From assembly GCF_004138325.1 (NCBI RefSeq), contig NZ_SBLB01000002.1:310001-374000 (forward strand): a stretch of DNA of 64,000 nt, in the 5' to 3' direction. The position numbers and the translations under genes were made by a program. The notes beneath the pieces were generated by a model that was not told the DNA's origin, searched no databases, and saw only the letters and a list, made by a program, of their open reading frames with translations. The first letter of the stretch is position 1. Each line of letters starts with the position of its first letter. Shown here piece by piece: positions 33,914 through 43,070 of this stretch. Source of the DNA: Spirosoma sordidisoli (GTDB lineage Bacteria > Bacteroidota > Bacteroidia > Cytophagales > Spirosomataceae).

Positions 33914-35181
33914 AAAACAGCTTCTTCTATTTGGTAGTGGGCTTCTTACTGATCGGACTGCCGGCCGTAGCCCAGGATAAGTCGGCTAAGGTGTACATAG
34001 CCAAAGTAGGTAAAGGGGGCGCGTTAACGCCCCAGCAGATGAAGCGACGCAACGACGAGATTAAGTTTCAGGCTACCAACCGGATCAATAAAAACCTCGT
34101 CGACCTGCTCAACACCCTTACGTTTGATGGGCTGGGTGATGCTGAACGCATTGCGTTAATGCAGAACAGCTTTTTACCCAGCCCGAACCAGATCTTTAGT
34201 GGAGACGACGTAGTAATCGAAGATGATATCGATCCCTCCCATACGTCGGCCGAGGGGGCGGTTGATGTAGATGTCGAGAAATACCTGCGTAACATGGACC
34301 TGTTCTACGTCAAGTCCGATACGCTGACCATCGCCTTTTCTCAGCTAATTGTCTCTGACGTTCAGGAGGGGAAAGACTACCCGTATGTGAAAGTGTTTTT
34401 CACCCAGACCTTCAGGAGTAAAAACAAACAGGTAGACAGGGCCTATCAACCCGTACGGCGGGTGGCTGAACTGAAAGCAGAAGTTGTTGACGGCAAATGG
34501 CGAACGTTTATTACCCGTCTGGCCTTTCTGCGGCCGGGCGAAGCGCTCACTCAGCTTACCAACCCAACGATCCTGCAAGCTGACGGACCGAAAAAGCCCC
34601 TGGATAGTAAAGAGGTCAGTTTTCGCAAAGCCGACAATCCCATTGACTCGCTAACGGTAAAATGGGATACTCAATGGTTGAGTGTTGTCCGATCGACCAT
34701 TGATATGATACCGACGGGTTACTACCGACGGGGTATAACGACCAGCAAAAGCCAGGATAACATCAGCATAACCTTATCCAGAGAAGATCAGCAGCTTACG
34801 TTTCGCCGGATTGATGGGTCAACAGTAGGGTTTACGCAGGCAAGGTCAATCGTGGGGGATGAGAAGTTACGCCAGCGCAGCCGGCGCCGGTTGTCTGGCT
34901 GGCTTCAGGTGGCAACTGGGCTTGTATCGCTCGGTGCCAGCTATGCAGGTTATGCGTATCTCCAGAAGCAATATGATGGTTACAGCCATCAGGTATCGGC
35001 GCTCAATGCTGACTATGCGATCTGGCAAACGCTGGCGCAACGGCCCGATACCAGTCCGTTAGTAACCATGCCATTTACCTCCTATGCCCAGCCTGGTATC
35101 TACGCGGTCTATGGTGGAGGAGTGGCGGGTGGCGGCCTGCTCATCAATGGAATCCGATTATTACTGAAAGCCGGGAAGTAG
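33910..35181 (+). CDS. Exported hypothetical protein with two C-terminal membrane helices
   Basis: A 423-aa protein with a signal peptide (MKNSFFYLVVGFLLIGLPAV). Residues 25-340 are soluble and mixed alpha/beta (AYQPVRRVAELKAEVVDGKW). Two hydrophobic, glycine-rich segments near residues 350-370 and 400-418 (LSGWLQVATGLVSLGASYAG, YAVYGGGVAGGGLLINGI) come near the end. No family recognised. It is coupled to the preceding YD-repeat gene by a 4-base overlap. Confidence 0.65.
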   Translation: MKNSFFYLVVGFLLIGLPAVAQDKSAKVYIAKVGKGGALTPQQMKRRNDEIKFQATNRINKNLVDLLNTLTFDGLGDAERIALMQNSFLPSPNQIFSGDDVVIEDDIDPSHTSAEGAVDVDVEKYLRNMDLFYVKSDTLTIAFSQLIVSDVQEGKDYPYVKVFFTQTFRSKNKQVDRAYQPVRRVAELKAEVVDGKWRTFITRLAFLRPGEALTQLTNPTILQADGPKKPLDSKEVSFRKADNPIDSLTVKWDTQWLSVVRSTIDMIPTGYYRRGITTSKSQDNISITLSREDQQLTFRRIDGSTVGFTQARSIVGDEKLRQRSRRRLSGWLQVATGLVSLGASYAGYAYLQKQYDGYSHQVSALNADYAIWQTLAQRPDTSPLVTMPFTSYAQPGIYAVYGGGVAGGGLLINGIRLLLKAGK

Positions 35182-35231
35182 CCAGGCGTAGTTGCAAACA
35201 ACCCGCCGACCAATTACAGATCCACACGTCT

Positions 35232-38200
35232 ATGCAGTTCGTTCTAAAAACTTTGTGGGCAACGGCCCTGCTGATCGTTAGTAGTGCTTTGGTTGCAAAG
35301 GGCCAATCGTTGGCTCTGTACTACGGTGATCCAAATGGGAGGCCAGAAGATGCCTTCGATGGTAACGTATTCCGATCGGGTACGGAGTATGGCGATGCCA
35401 GTATATATGCGGTTCTGAGTAATGGAGCCCAGTCTTTCCAGATAGCATCGCCCGGTGAAAATCTGACAAAAACCGTAACCTCTACCGGCTATTTTACAAT
35501 CCGCCCAACGAGCAGCATCGTTATTGACCGGACCAGAATTCTCAACTTCACCGGCTCGGTAACGGGATCGGTTAGCATCAATGTCAAGACCCTGAGCATT
35601 TCAACCATTAGTGCCAACGTGGCTACAGAAGCAGTCCCCGGCTCAACGCTCACCATAACATACACGACCGGAGCGGGCACCTATCCTGTGGGGCTCGCTG
35701 CCGGCAAATTCAAGGCTCAGTTACTGGATGGTAATGGGATTCTGTATGGTGATCTGTCAAACTCAGAAGATCAGTATACTGACGGCGAGAAATTTGGTTC
35801 CAGCCGGGGTGGTATCCGGTCTATCAAGGCAACCATTCCGGCCAGTGTACCTCCCGGTACATACCGGGTTCGGGTTGTTACCCAGGGCCTGATCTCAAAT
35901 GTGCTGGGTACTGCCAGCGGCACGTTTGTAATCAGAACCAATACACTTGGTATTACCGCCGGTACCCTGGCTTCAGCGCCTGTTTGTGCGGGAAATACGG
36001 TAAGCATCCCTTTCACGACAACCGGGAGCTTTCCGCAGGGGAACCAGTTCAGGGTGCGGCTACTTACCTTGAATGGGACGCCTGTACAGGATTTCACCGA
36101 AACCAGTGCCACGTCGCCAATCCGGGTTACAATACCGGCTTCCCTGGCTGGTGGCGCGTATCAGCTTCTCGTTTTTAGCACGTCGACCTCTACTGTCAGT
36201 GCTCCCAATCTTATCAACATACGGGCCAGGCCAACGCTTATGCTATCGGGGGGCGGCAGCATCAACGCAGGTGCCAGAGCAACCGTGCAGATGACGTTTA
36301 CAGGTACACCGCCCTGGTCCGTTGGCTTCGTTGATTACAGTCCTGACCTGGCACCCACCTATGTACGAACGCTTTCTTTTTCCAGCAGCAATGGTACCAT
36401 CAACCCGACGCTTTTTTCCAGTTCGACAATTGACCGGCAATTCATAAAAGAGTTTAGCGATAACGGATGTGGTACCAGTGATGCCATAACCGGCTCGGCA
36501 TTCGTTTCCGTAACACCCATAACGGTGACGACCAGCAGCCTGTCAGAAGCGTATTGTCCTGGTTCCGCTATATCCGTTCCGTTTACCGTAAGCAGCCCAT
36601 TGCCAGCCGACGCGGTATACCGGCTACAGATTTCCGATAGCAATGGCAATTTTCAGAATGCCCAATTTATTAGTGTGGGCGCCCGCACCAGTCCCCTGAG
36701 TGCAACCATTCCTCAGTCGCTACCGGCTGGCACGGGGTATAAACTGCGTGTTGTGCTGCTGGAGCCGACAGTGCCAGGCGCTGTTGATTACACAAAAGCC
36801 ACAAATCCAGTGCCCGGATCACTGATTGTCAGCCGACCCAATGCCCCCGGTGTGACGGATGTGTCGTTCTGTCAGGGGGCTTCGCTAAGTCAGCTCACAG
36901 CTACCGGTACGTCGTTGACCTGGTACAGCAGCGGAGGGACTTCACGGCTGGCAGGGGCGCCAATTCCACCCAATGACCGATCGAGTCAGTATCAGGTAAG
37001 CCAAACCATAAACGGATGCGAAAGTGCGTTGGCAACGATCACGGTATCGATCAAAGCGCTGCCTCCGGCGCCAACCGTAAGCAGTGTGGCCATATGCCAG
37101 GGCGGGTCGGGGCAATTTTCCACGTCGATTCCGGGGGCGCTGTGGTACACTTCCGGAACCGGTGGTACCCCAGCCCCGCAGCCCCCGCTGCTGAACAGCC
37201 AAAATCCCGGTAGTCAGACGGTCTATGTAAGTCAGACTATCAACGGGTGCGAAAGCCCCCGGACGGCTGTCGTGGCTATCGTTTACCCAATTCCGCCTGC
37301 ACCCGCTGTTCAGAACCCAAAAGAGGTATGCCAGTATGCCACGGCGAGTCCACTCGCGGCTACCGGCCAGGACCTGACCTGGTATGATCAGTCCGGTAAG
37401 CTGGCCGGAGTACCCGTACCCGAAACCTCCACGGCTGGTAGTAAATCCTATTCGGTTACTCAGCGCATAAACGGTTGCGAAAGCCCCCGATCTCTCGTTG
37501 AGCAGGTGGTGCGGGCTGCGCCGGTCAATCCGGTTGCCAGTTCGATACGCCTTTGTGTTGGCGAAAATCCACGTTCGCTTACGGCTACTGGCACTGCCAT
37601 CCGGTGGTACAGCAATGGCACGGGCGGCACGGGCTCGCCGGCTCCGCCAGGCTATTTTACGGACGTAGCCAATGTGTTTACGTTCTATGTAACCCAGACT
37701 GACAACAACGGCTGCGAAAGCCAGCGTCAGCCGGTATCGGTATCCGTGGTGGCACCGCCTTCGGCCCCGACTGTCACGGCCAACCAAACGGTATGTCAGT
37801 TTGCCAGGGTAAATCCACTGTCTGCCCTTCCTGCCAGCGACTTAATCTGGCAGGGGCCGGGTATTGCAGGAACAACCGGTGTGGCGCCTACTCCTTCTAC
37901 AACTGAACCCGCCACCTTCACCTATTCAGTAGCCCAGCGGGCCGGGAGCTGCATAAGCGCCTATACCACCATCCTGTTTACCGTTCGGAAGACGCCCGAG
38001 GCTCCTAAGGTAAATTCACCGGCGGCCTTCTGTATCGGACAAAGCAGTGCAACCCTTTCGGCGACAGGAGAGGGGCAGCTCCGCTGGTATACCAACGCTG
38101 GACGCATTGGCCCATCCCTGCCACAGGTATTGGTAAACACCCAACAGGCCAGTACAACAACCTACTACGTCACCCAAACGGATGCTTTCAACTGCGAAAG

Positions 38201-38765
38201 CCCTGGTAGTGCCCTAACCGTTCGGGTGTCTGCCAAAGCCACCGCCCTCCTGACCGGCGACAGCGTAATCTATGCCGGTGACAGTACCGCAATCCGGGTG
38301 CGGCTTACGGGCGATGGTCCCTGGTCGTTCACGAACTGGAATAGCAACGCTATCAACAGCAGCGACTCTATCTACGTCAAGTGGGAAAAGCCAATGAGTA
38401 CTCGTACGTACACGATCACCAACTTAACCAGTGCCTGCGGAAAGGGAGATATCCTGAACAGCTATCGGCTTTCGGTCATGACGCCCCTGTCGAATCAGGC
38501 TTCACTGGAGCCGCTGGACGTCAATGCGTACCCGAACCCAACTACGGGTAGTGTAACAGTAAGCTGGAGCGCGGCTATGAAACAGGAGATACGCCTGCAA
38601 ATGATCAACGCCCAGGGTCAGCTGATCAGGCAGATAACGCGACAGGCTACCAGCGTATCGCAAACAGAACCGTTTCCGCTCGGGAGCCAGCCCGCCGGTA
38701 CGTATATACTGCGCGTCATTACGCCCAAAAATGGGATAGTTACGCGGGTCATTGTCAAGCAATAA
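35232..38765 (+). CDS. Large surface protein with Ig-like repeats and type IX sorting tail
   Basis: A 1177-aa protein with a signal peptide. After an N-terminal beta-rich part (to about residue 520) come five to six tandem Ig-like domains of the CHU_C-associated kind. Each ends near a motif such as SQTINGCES, TQRINGCES or TQTDNNGCES, with a second cysteine early in each domain. The C-terminus NAYPNPTTGSVTVSW and QPAGTYILRVITPKNGIVTR is a type A type IX secretion sorting domain. It is probably secreted by the T9SS and attached to the cell surface, acting as an adhesin or matrix component. It is the biggest gene of the run. Confidence 0.88.
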   Translation: MQFVLKTLWATALLIVSSALVAKGQSLALYYGDPNGRPEDAFDGNVFRSGTEYGDASIYAVLSNGAQSFQIASPGENLTKTVTSTGYFTIRPTSSIVIDRTRILNFTGSVTGSVSINVKTLSISTISANVATEAVPGSTLTITYTTGAGTYPVGLAAGKFKAQLLDGNGILYGDLSNSEDQYTDGEKFGSSRGGIRSIKATIPASVPPGTYRVRVVTQGLISNVLGTASGTFVIRTNTLGITAGTLASAPVCAGNTVSIPFTTTGSFPQGNQFRVRLLTLNGTPVQDFTETSATSPIRVTIPASLAGGAYQLLVFSTSTSTVSAPNLINIRARPTLMLSGGGSINAGARATVQMTFTGTPPWSVGFVDYSPDLAPTYVRTLSFSSSNGTINPTLFSSSTIDRQFIKEFSDNGCGTSDAITGSAFVSVTPITVTTSSLSEAYCPGSAISVPFTVSSPLPADAVYRLQISDSNGNFQNAQFISVGARTSPLSATIPQSLPAGTGYKLRVVLLEPTVPGAVDYTKATNPVPGSLIVSRPNAPGVTDVSFCQGASLSQLTATGTSLTWYSSGGTSRLAGAPIPPNDRSSQYQVSQTINGCESALATITVSIKALPPAPTVSSVAICQGGSGQFSTSIPGALWYTSGTGGTPAPQPPLLNSQNPGSQTVYVSQTINGCESPRTAVVAIVYPIPPAPAVQNPKEVCQYATASPLAATGQDLTWYDQSGKLAGVPVPETSTAGSKSYSVTQRINGCESPRSLVEQVVRAAPVNPVASSIRLCVGENPRSLTATGTAIRWYSNGTGGTGSPAPPGYFTDVANVFTFYVTQTDNNGCESQRQPVSVSVVAPPSAPTVTANQTVCQFARVNPLSALPASDLIWQGPGIAGTTGVAPTPSTTEPATFTYSVAQRAGSCISAYTTILFTVRKTPEAPKVNSPAAFCIGQSSATLSATGEGQLRWYTNAGRIGPSLPQVLVNTQQASTTTYYVTQTDAFNCESPGSALTVRVSAKATALLTGDSVIYAGDSTAIRVRLTGDGPWSFTNWNSNAINSSDSIYVKWEKPMSTRTYTITNLTSACGKGDILNSYRLSVMTPLSNQASLEPLDVNAYPNPTTGSVTVSWSAAMKQEIRLQMINAQGQLIRQITRQATSVSQTEPFPLGSQPAGTYILRVITPKNGIVTRVIVKQ

Positions 38766-38838
38766 GAGCTCGACTGTTTTTAATGCTGCCTGATTGTCAA
38801 TTTACCTGTAAATACCAATCAATAAAACCTCCACAAAT

Positions 38839-39702
38839 ATGTTAAGCTTTAAGCAATTTGACTTCCCACCTGGTCAGGATTTTGTGCCATCAAAAGAAAC
38901 GAAAAATTTTTGGCTGTACACAAAGAAAAGTAAACGTACATTCAGTGGTGTCGTACTTCCGGGTTTGTTCGAAACAGTTGGGTATCCCACACAAATGCTG
39001 GCTTTTTTTGCTATACTTCTCCTGGAGATAGTGCCAACAATTTATGGAATAGATCAGGGGGTTTTGTGGCAGGCAATTCTTGCCGCTATTTTTATAGATA
39101 TATTCCTCGCTGTAGTTTCCCATATATGGCATGATAGCATATGTCGCTATCGAAATGAATTGGTGAACACAGATGAGCCTGTACTCAAAGAAGCATTGAG
39201 AAGAAAGATAAATCGTTGTCTTTGGTATACATATTTTTTCTATGTTTTGATTTTAATATCAGGTATTCTGAAGTTCTATTTTTTTTATGACGCGTATATG
39301 ACTCCAGATGCTATAGCTGGCGCAGTTCTGGTATGTTATTTTTTAGGCGCTTTACTTCACGTAGCCTATACGGGTTATTTTCTGTACACGTCCCGATTCA
39401 ATTACAAAATTCAGTCGGAGTATAGCCGGTATGTAGAGTCGGGTGGTGTAAAATTTAAAGACCAAACTGGTAAAGTTCCACAACCCCTCTTTCAGGATGG
39501 TAATACATTTCAGGTAGAACCAACGTCCTCAGGCAATCATCATATTTTCCAGGATGAAAACGGACGTCCTTTCTTGGAGACCAGTGGGGTGCTGACTGAT
39601 AACGAATTAGCGAACCTAATTGTCAGACAGTCATACAATGTACAGGGGCTGGTAGCCCGAGTCGGGTTGAAGCGTCAAATGGAAATTTTACAGACCAATT
39701 AA
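38839..39702 (+). CDS. Four-helix membrane protein of unknown function
   Basis: A 287-aa protein without a signal peptide. Four hydrophobic helices are seen at about residues 52-70, 80-97, 130-152 and 162-184. A soluble C-terminal tail of 100 residues follows. Two helical pairs separated by a charged loop (CRYRNELVNTDEPVLKEALR) are reminiscent of SLATT-type proteins, but no match is certain. The gene is visibly richer in A and T than the genes before it. It lies 73 bases after the surface protein and 8 before the next gene. Confidence 0.65.
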   Translation: MLSFKQFDFPPGQDFVPSKETKNFWLYTKKSKRTFSGVVLPGLFETVGYPTQMLAFFAILLLEIVPTIYGIDQGVLWQAILAAIFIDIFLAVVSHIWHDSICRYRNELVNTDEPVLKEALRRKINRCLWYTYFFYVLILISGILKFYFFYDAYMTPDAIAGAVLVCYFLGALLHVAYTGYFLYTSRFNYKIQSEYSRYVESGGVKFKDQTGKVPQPLFQDGNTFQVEPTSSGNHHIFQDENGRPFLETSGVLTDNELANLIVRQSYNVQGLVARVGLKRQMEILQTN

Positions 39703-39710
39703 CTTTCAAT

Positions 39711-40646
39711 ATGAAAAAATTTACGAATCTGTTGTTGCTATGCCTTGTCGTAATGTTCCTGTCCGATGGCTGTAAAGGTGATCGTACAGGGCAGGGACCA
39801 GATAGAAGTGGACTGAAAATAATAATGATGGATTCTCTGTCTGTGCAGGAAGAAGACGATGGCAGACGATTACCTGAAAATATCCGTGATTTATGTTCCG
39901 TGCTAATTTCGGAGACTAAAGACTGCGATCGAATTTTCATTCTCGATCCAGTGATTACACGCCTGGACTTGAATAAAACTCTCTCTCTCAAGACAGCTAT
40001 AGAGAAGGGAGGGGCAAAGAATGTTGAAAATCCTAATGTAATTGGTAAACTCATACAAAAAAACTTTGACGAGATAGAGGTTCCGCGAGAGTTTACTATG
40101 CGTCAGGCTAGCAACATTAATGCGGGAGCATTGATCAAAAAACTTTCTACAACTGAGTCTGTCAACGACTCAATTCTGATAGTGAATGAAAATTCTTCTC
40201 TGGATAAATATGAGTTGAACGGAAAGCAGTATAAAGTATTTACGAGTATGGAAGAAGTACGAACTAAAATCAGTTCTCTCCTCTGCCAGAACGATAAGAC
40301 TAATTTTACTATTTTTATTAATCCCCCAATATTAAATACTGGTAATTCAGTTGTAGTGGAACCTGTCGAACCGAGATTACATTCTCCCAAATCCGCGTCT
40401 CCTCGTTTTACAAAAAGACGAATCAGCTCAGGCGGAGGGGACCTGGTGATGGTAAAAGGTAGTGAAGGGTGTGATGTATGCACCCGTTACTACAGCGCGG
40501 TCGATAATGCAGGGCGCATCCGGCAGATTACAGAGAAGAATTCAACGAACTGCTGCCCCTGTGGGAAGGATATCGTACTGAGAGGAAGAACATACCGTAT
40601 GAACTGCGATGATGCAGGTAGTAACAGGCTTGAATCTGTAGACTAA
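39711..40646 (+). CDS. Cys-rich putative lipoprotein of unknown function
   Basis: A 311-aa protein with a hydrophobic N-terminus and a weak lipobox (MFLSDGC, Cys21). Residues 30-190 look alpha/beta (ILDPVITRLDLNKTLSLK, ILIVNENSSLDKYELNGKQY). The C-terminal 65 residues have a cysteine cluster CDVC, NCCPC and NCDD that could bind metal or form disulfides. No family recognised. It is 8 bases after the four-helix gene, so the two are probably a pair, and both are AT-richer than the rest of the run. Confidence 0.62.
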   Translation: MKKFTNLLLLCLVVMFLSDGCKGDRTGQGPDRSGLKIIMMDSLSVQEEDDGRRLPENIRDLCSVLISETKDCDRIFILDPVITRLDLNKTLSLKTAIEKGGAKNVENPNVIGKLIQKNFDEIEVPREFTMRQASNINAGALIKKLSTTESVNDSILIVNENSSLDKYELNGKQYKVFTSMEEVRTKISSLLCQNDKTNFTIFINPPILNTGNSVVVEPVEPRLHSPKSASPRFTKRRISSGGGDLVMVKGSEGCDVCTRYYSAVDNAGRIRQITEKNSTNCCPCGKDIVLRGRTYRMNCDDAGSNRLESVD

Positions 40647-40683
40647 AACTTATAAGTAACTCCACACCAAAATCCTTATAAAA

Positions 40684-41775
40684 ATGGATTTCAAAGATCA
40701 GATTAAACAGCTGGGCGACCGGGTTGCCCGGCTGAAAGACTCTATCCAGACCGAAGAAGCCACTAAAACAGCGTTGATTCTGCCCTTTTTGCAAACGCTG
40801 GGGTATGATGTATTTAACCCCCTGGAAATTGTACCGGAATTTATCAGTGATATCGGTACCAAAAAAGGCGAGAAAGTCGACTATGCGGTTATGCGGGAGA
40901 GTACCGACGGCAAACCAGCAGAGCCCTGTATGCTGATTGAATGTAAGCACTGGAAACAGGCGCTTACCCTGCATGATAATCAGCTACTACGTTATTTTCA
41001 CGTTACGAAAGCCCGGTTCGGCGTGCTGACCAATGGCATCGTTTATCGGTTCTACACAGACCTGCAGGAGCCGAATAAAATGGACGAATCGCCATTTCTG
41101 GAAATTAATCTGCTGGATCTGCGCGACAATCAGATTGAGGAACTCAAGAAGTTTCATAAATCGTATTTCGACGTTGAAACGATTATCTCTACAGCCAGCG
41201 AACTGAAGTATACCGGCGAACTGAAAGGCCTTATTCAGCAGGAAATGGCCAGCCCCTCAGATGCTTTGGTGCGGCACCTGGCCAGACAGGTATATGGCGG
41301 TACACTTACGGCTAAAATGATGGAGTATTTTACGAATCTGGTTCGCAAATCATTTCAGCACACGTTTTCGGACCAGATCACCGACCGGTTAAAAACGGCT
41401 CTGGGTCAGGAGGAAATAGCGGTTTCGCAACCTGTTTCTCTCGAAGTTAGTAGTACGGTTGTTCCAGACGAAAAGAAAGGACCAATGGTCGTAACAACGC
41501 AGGAGGAACTGGAAGGATTTTATATCGTGAGAGCCATTCTCCGAAGTAATATCGATGCCAATCGAATCGTCCACCGCGATGCCCAGTCCTATTTTGCCAT
41601 TCTGCTCGACGACAATAACCGAAAGCCGATCTGTCGGCTACACCTGAACGGAAGTAAGAAATCGATTACTCTGTTCGATGAAAACAAAGCTGAACAACGT
41701 CATGAGATCAGCAGCATAAATGATATTTTTCTACATAGCGATGCGCTGCTAAAGTCCCTGTCGGCCTATGAGTAG
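40684..41775 (+). CDS. Stand-alone HsdR_N-type restriction endonuclease domain protein
   Basis: A 363-aa cytosolic protein. The N-terminal 180 residues follow the type I restriction R-subunit N-domain: EEATKTALILPFLQTLGYDVFNP, VPEFISDIGTKKGEKVDYAV with Asp66, and MLIECKHW with Glu86 and Lys88, a PD-(D/E)xK nuclease core. No helicase motor, HsdM or HsdS gene is nearby. The C-terminal 95 residues (GFYIVRAILRSNIDANRIVH) form a separate domain. Such proteins are commonly annotated as restriction endonucleases without proof of activity. It is the only evident nucleic-acid enzyme in a run of envelope genes. Confidence 0.82.
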   Translation: MDFKDQIKQLGDRVARLKDSIQTEEATKTALILPFLQTLGYDVFNPLEIVPEFISDIGTKKGEKVDYAVMRESTDGKPAEPCMLIECKHWKQALTLHDNQLLRYFHVTKARFGVLTNGIVYRFYTDLQEPNKMDESPFLEINLLDLRDNQIEELKKFHKSYFDVETIISTASELKYTGELKGLIQQEMASPSDALVRHLARQVYGGTLTAKMMEYFTNLVRKSFQHTFSDQITDRLKTALGQEEIAVSQPVSLEVSSTVVPDEKKGPMVVTTQEELEGFYIVRAILRSNIDANRIVHRDAQSYFAILLDDNNRKPICRLHLNGSKKSITLFDENKAEQRHEISSINDIFLHSDALLKSLSAYE

Positions 41776-41824
41776 GCAATGACCTGATCTCTTAGTCTGA
41801 TTTCCACACCAAAAATCGTCAGCC

Positions 41825-42328
41825 ATGGTTCGATTAATTGTTGTTCTTGGCCTGCTTGTTTCTGGAAACCTGTCATTGGCACAGGTTCGCGTGCGTGGGT
41901 ACTATCGGGAGAACGGCACTTACGTACCACCCCGTGAGCGTACCCGGCCAAATCATACTAGTACCGATAACTACAGCTATCCGGGTAATTACAATCCGAA
42001 TACGGGGCGTATTACGGGAGGTCCGTCATCAACCTCCTACGCAACGGCTCCAGTCGTACCCGCCAGTCCCGGGTATTCTACCTCTGGTTCTACGAAAGAA
42101 CCTATACCCGCGAGGCCAGTAGATGACGGTCAGCTATACGCCGAAACAGAAGCTAATGCTGCCTTAAGAGACAGGGCGAGTTATAAGGCTCAATCCATCT
42201 ATGTGATCCCTAAAGGAGCCGTTGTTAAGATAGACCTGTACGACGACTATTATTATCGGGCCGAAGTCAATGGCCGTAGCGGTTATATCTGTATCTGTCA
42301 GGTAAAGAAAACGGTCAGGAAGTTATGA
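41825..42328 (+). CDS. Exported SH3-domain protein, last gene of the run
   Basis: A 167-aa protein with a signal peptide (MVRLIVVLGLLVSGNLSLAQ). A low-complexity stretch rich in Pro, Thr, Ser and Tyr (residues 30-95) precedes a bacterial SH3 domain (ETEANAALRDRASYKAQSIYVIPKGAVVKI to NGRSGYICICQVKK). Such domains bind peptidoglycan or other wall polymers. It is 49 bases after the nuclease gene, and the next terminator lies downstream at 42442, so the run ends here. Confidence 0.8.
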   Translation: MVRLIVVLGLLVSGNLSLAQVRVRGYYRENGTYVPPRERTRPNHTSTDNYSYPGNYNPNTGRITGGPSSTSYATAPVVPASPGYSTSGSTKEPIPARPVDDGQLYAETEANAALRDRASYKAQSIYVIPKGAVVKIDLYDDYYYRAEVNGRSGYICICQVKKTVRKL

Positions 42329-42441
42329 CCAGAGTGGCTTAACCTTAGCTATAGTCTGTTTCAGAAGTGTCATAAAACAATGCATCCCGTAACCGATGCA
42401 ACCACAGACTAAACACGCAGGCCGCCTGGTATAGCCAGCAA

Positions 42442-42471
42442 AAAAGCCGGTCCCAGCTGGGACCGGCTTTT
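42442..42471. terminator. Perfect 30-base palindromic terminator closing the ten-gene run
   Basis: AAAAGCCGGTCCCAG is followed directly by its exact complement with T runs on both strands. It sits 113 bases after the last gene of the run and 21 bases before the stop of the minus-strand zinc-ribbon gene, so it ends transcripts from both sides. No other strong terminator is seen between 29.5 and 42.4 kb. Confidence 0.85.
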
Positions 42472-42492
42472 GGCCATTCAGTATACAGACTA

Positions 42493-42714
42493 TTACGCGA
42501 AACGCAGGAATCGTTTCATGCAGGAGTAGCAGATGTAGTATTTGGTGGGTAAGTAGCCGAGTAACGTTCGGACAAGGGCGGGTCTGGGAATACGCTCGAT
42601 CGAATGCGTTTCGCCACAAGCCGGACAGCGGCTTTTGAAGACAGGGCGATAGTACAGCAACGGCAATACGAAGACCGCCAATGCGACCGCACCGGCTAAA
42701 AAGATAAGACTCAT
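42493..42714 (-). CDS. Small membrane protein with a four-cysteine zinc ribbon
   Basis: A 73-aa protein from ATG 42712-42714 (MSLIFLAGAVALAVFVLPLL). One membrane helix (residues 2-20) is followed by CPAC and, about 35 residues on, CYSC, forming a CxxC...CxxC zinc-binding site. A start 11 codons earlier is possible. No named family. It is convergent with the ten-gene run through a shared terminator. Confidence 0.6.
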   Translation of the reverse strand: MSLIFLAGAVALAVFVLPLLYYRPVFKSRCPACGETHSIERIPRPALVRTLLGYLPTKYYICYSCMKRFLRFA

Positions 42715-43070
42715 AAGGTGAATAGTGTTTGAGGAAGAACTAGACAAATATAAGTTTTATAATTAGCTGATATGCAATCTATTGGTTAATATTCTTTGAA
42801 TATTATAAACATATTGGCTAATAATTCACATGTAGTTACATGCAAATCAAATCTTACTATTCTGTAGGTTATACTCAGCCTGTAATTTGGTTATTACTAC
42901 TCAACTTAACACATATAGTATGTATTGATAGGGCAGGGCTGTATGTCAATCAGGCTAGCGAAACAGCTACAAAATGAGGCTGAAACAGACGCTCAATACG
43001 CTGGTTCATGAGCCAGTTTCCGGTCTATACCGACCATGTTATGTCCGGGCTGGCTGCGCATCTGCCGGCA
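42715..43070. other. Non-coding stretch, AT-rich
   Basis: About 356 bases between the zinc-ribbon gene and the serine hydrolase stop. The left part is visibly AT-rich (42730-42930) and probably carries the promoter of the small gene. No convincing frame, RNA or strong hairpin was seen. Confidence 0.5.

Noticed and set aside
36942-37787. A 281-codon minus-strand frame inside the large surface protein gene
   Set aside because: It is antisense to regular Ig-like repeats and its own repeated Arg/Gly composition mirrors them.
42323-42619. A 98-codon minus-strand frame overlapping the terminator and zinc-ribbon gene
   Set aside because: It crosses a perfect terminator and lacks the hydrophobic helix and paired cysteines of the frame chosen at 42493-42714.
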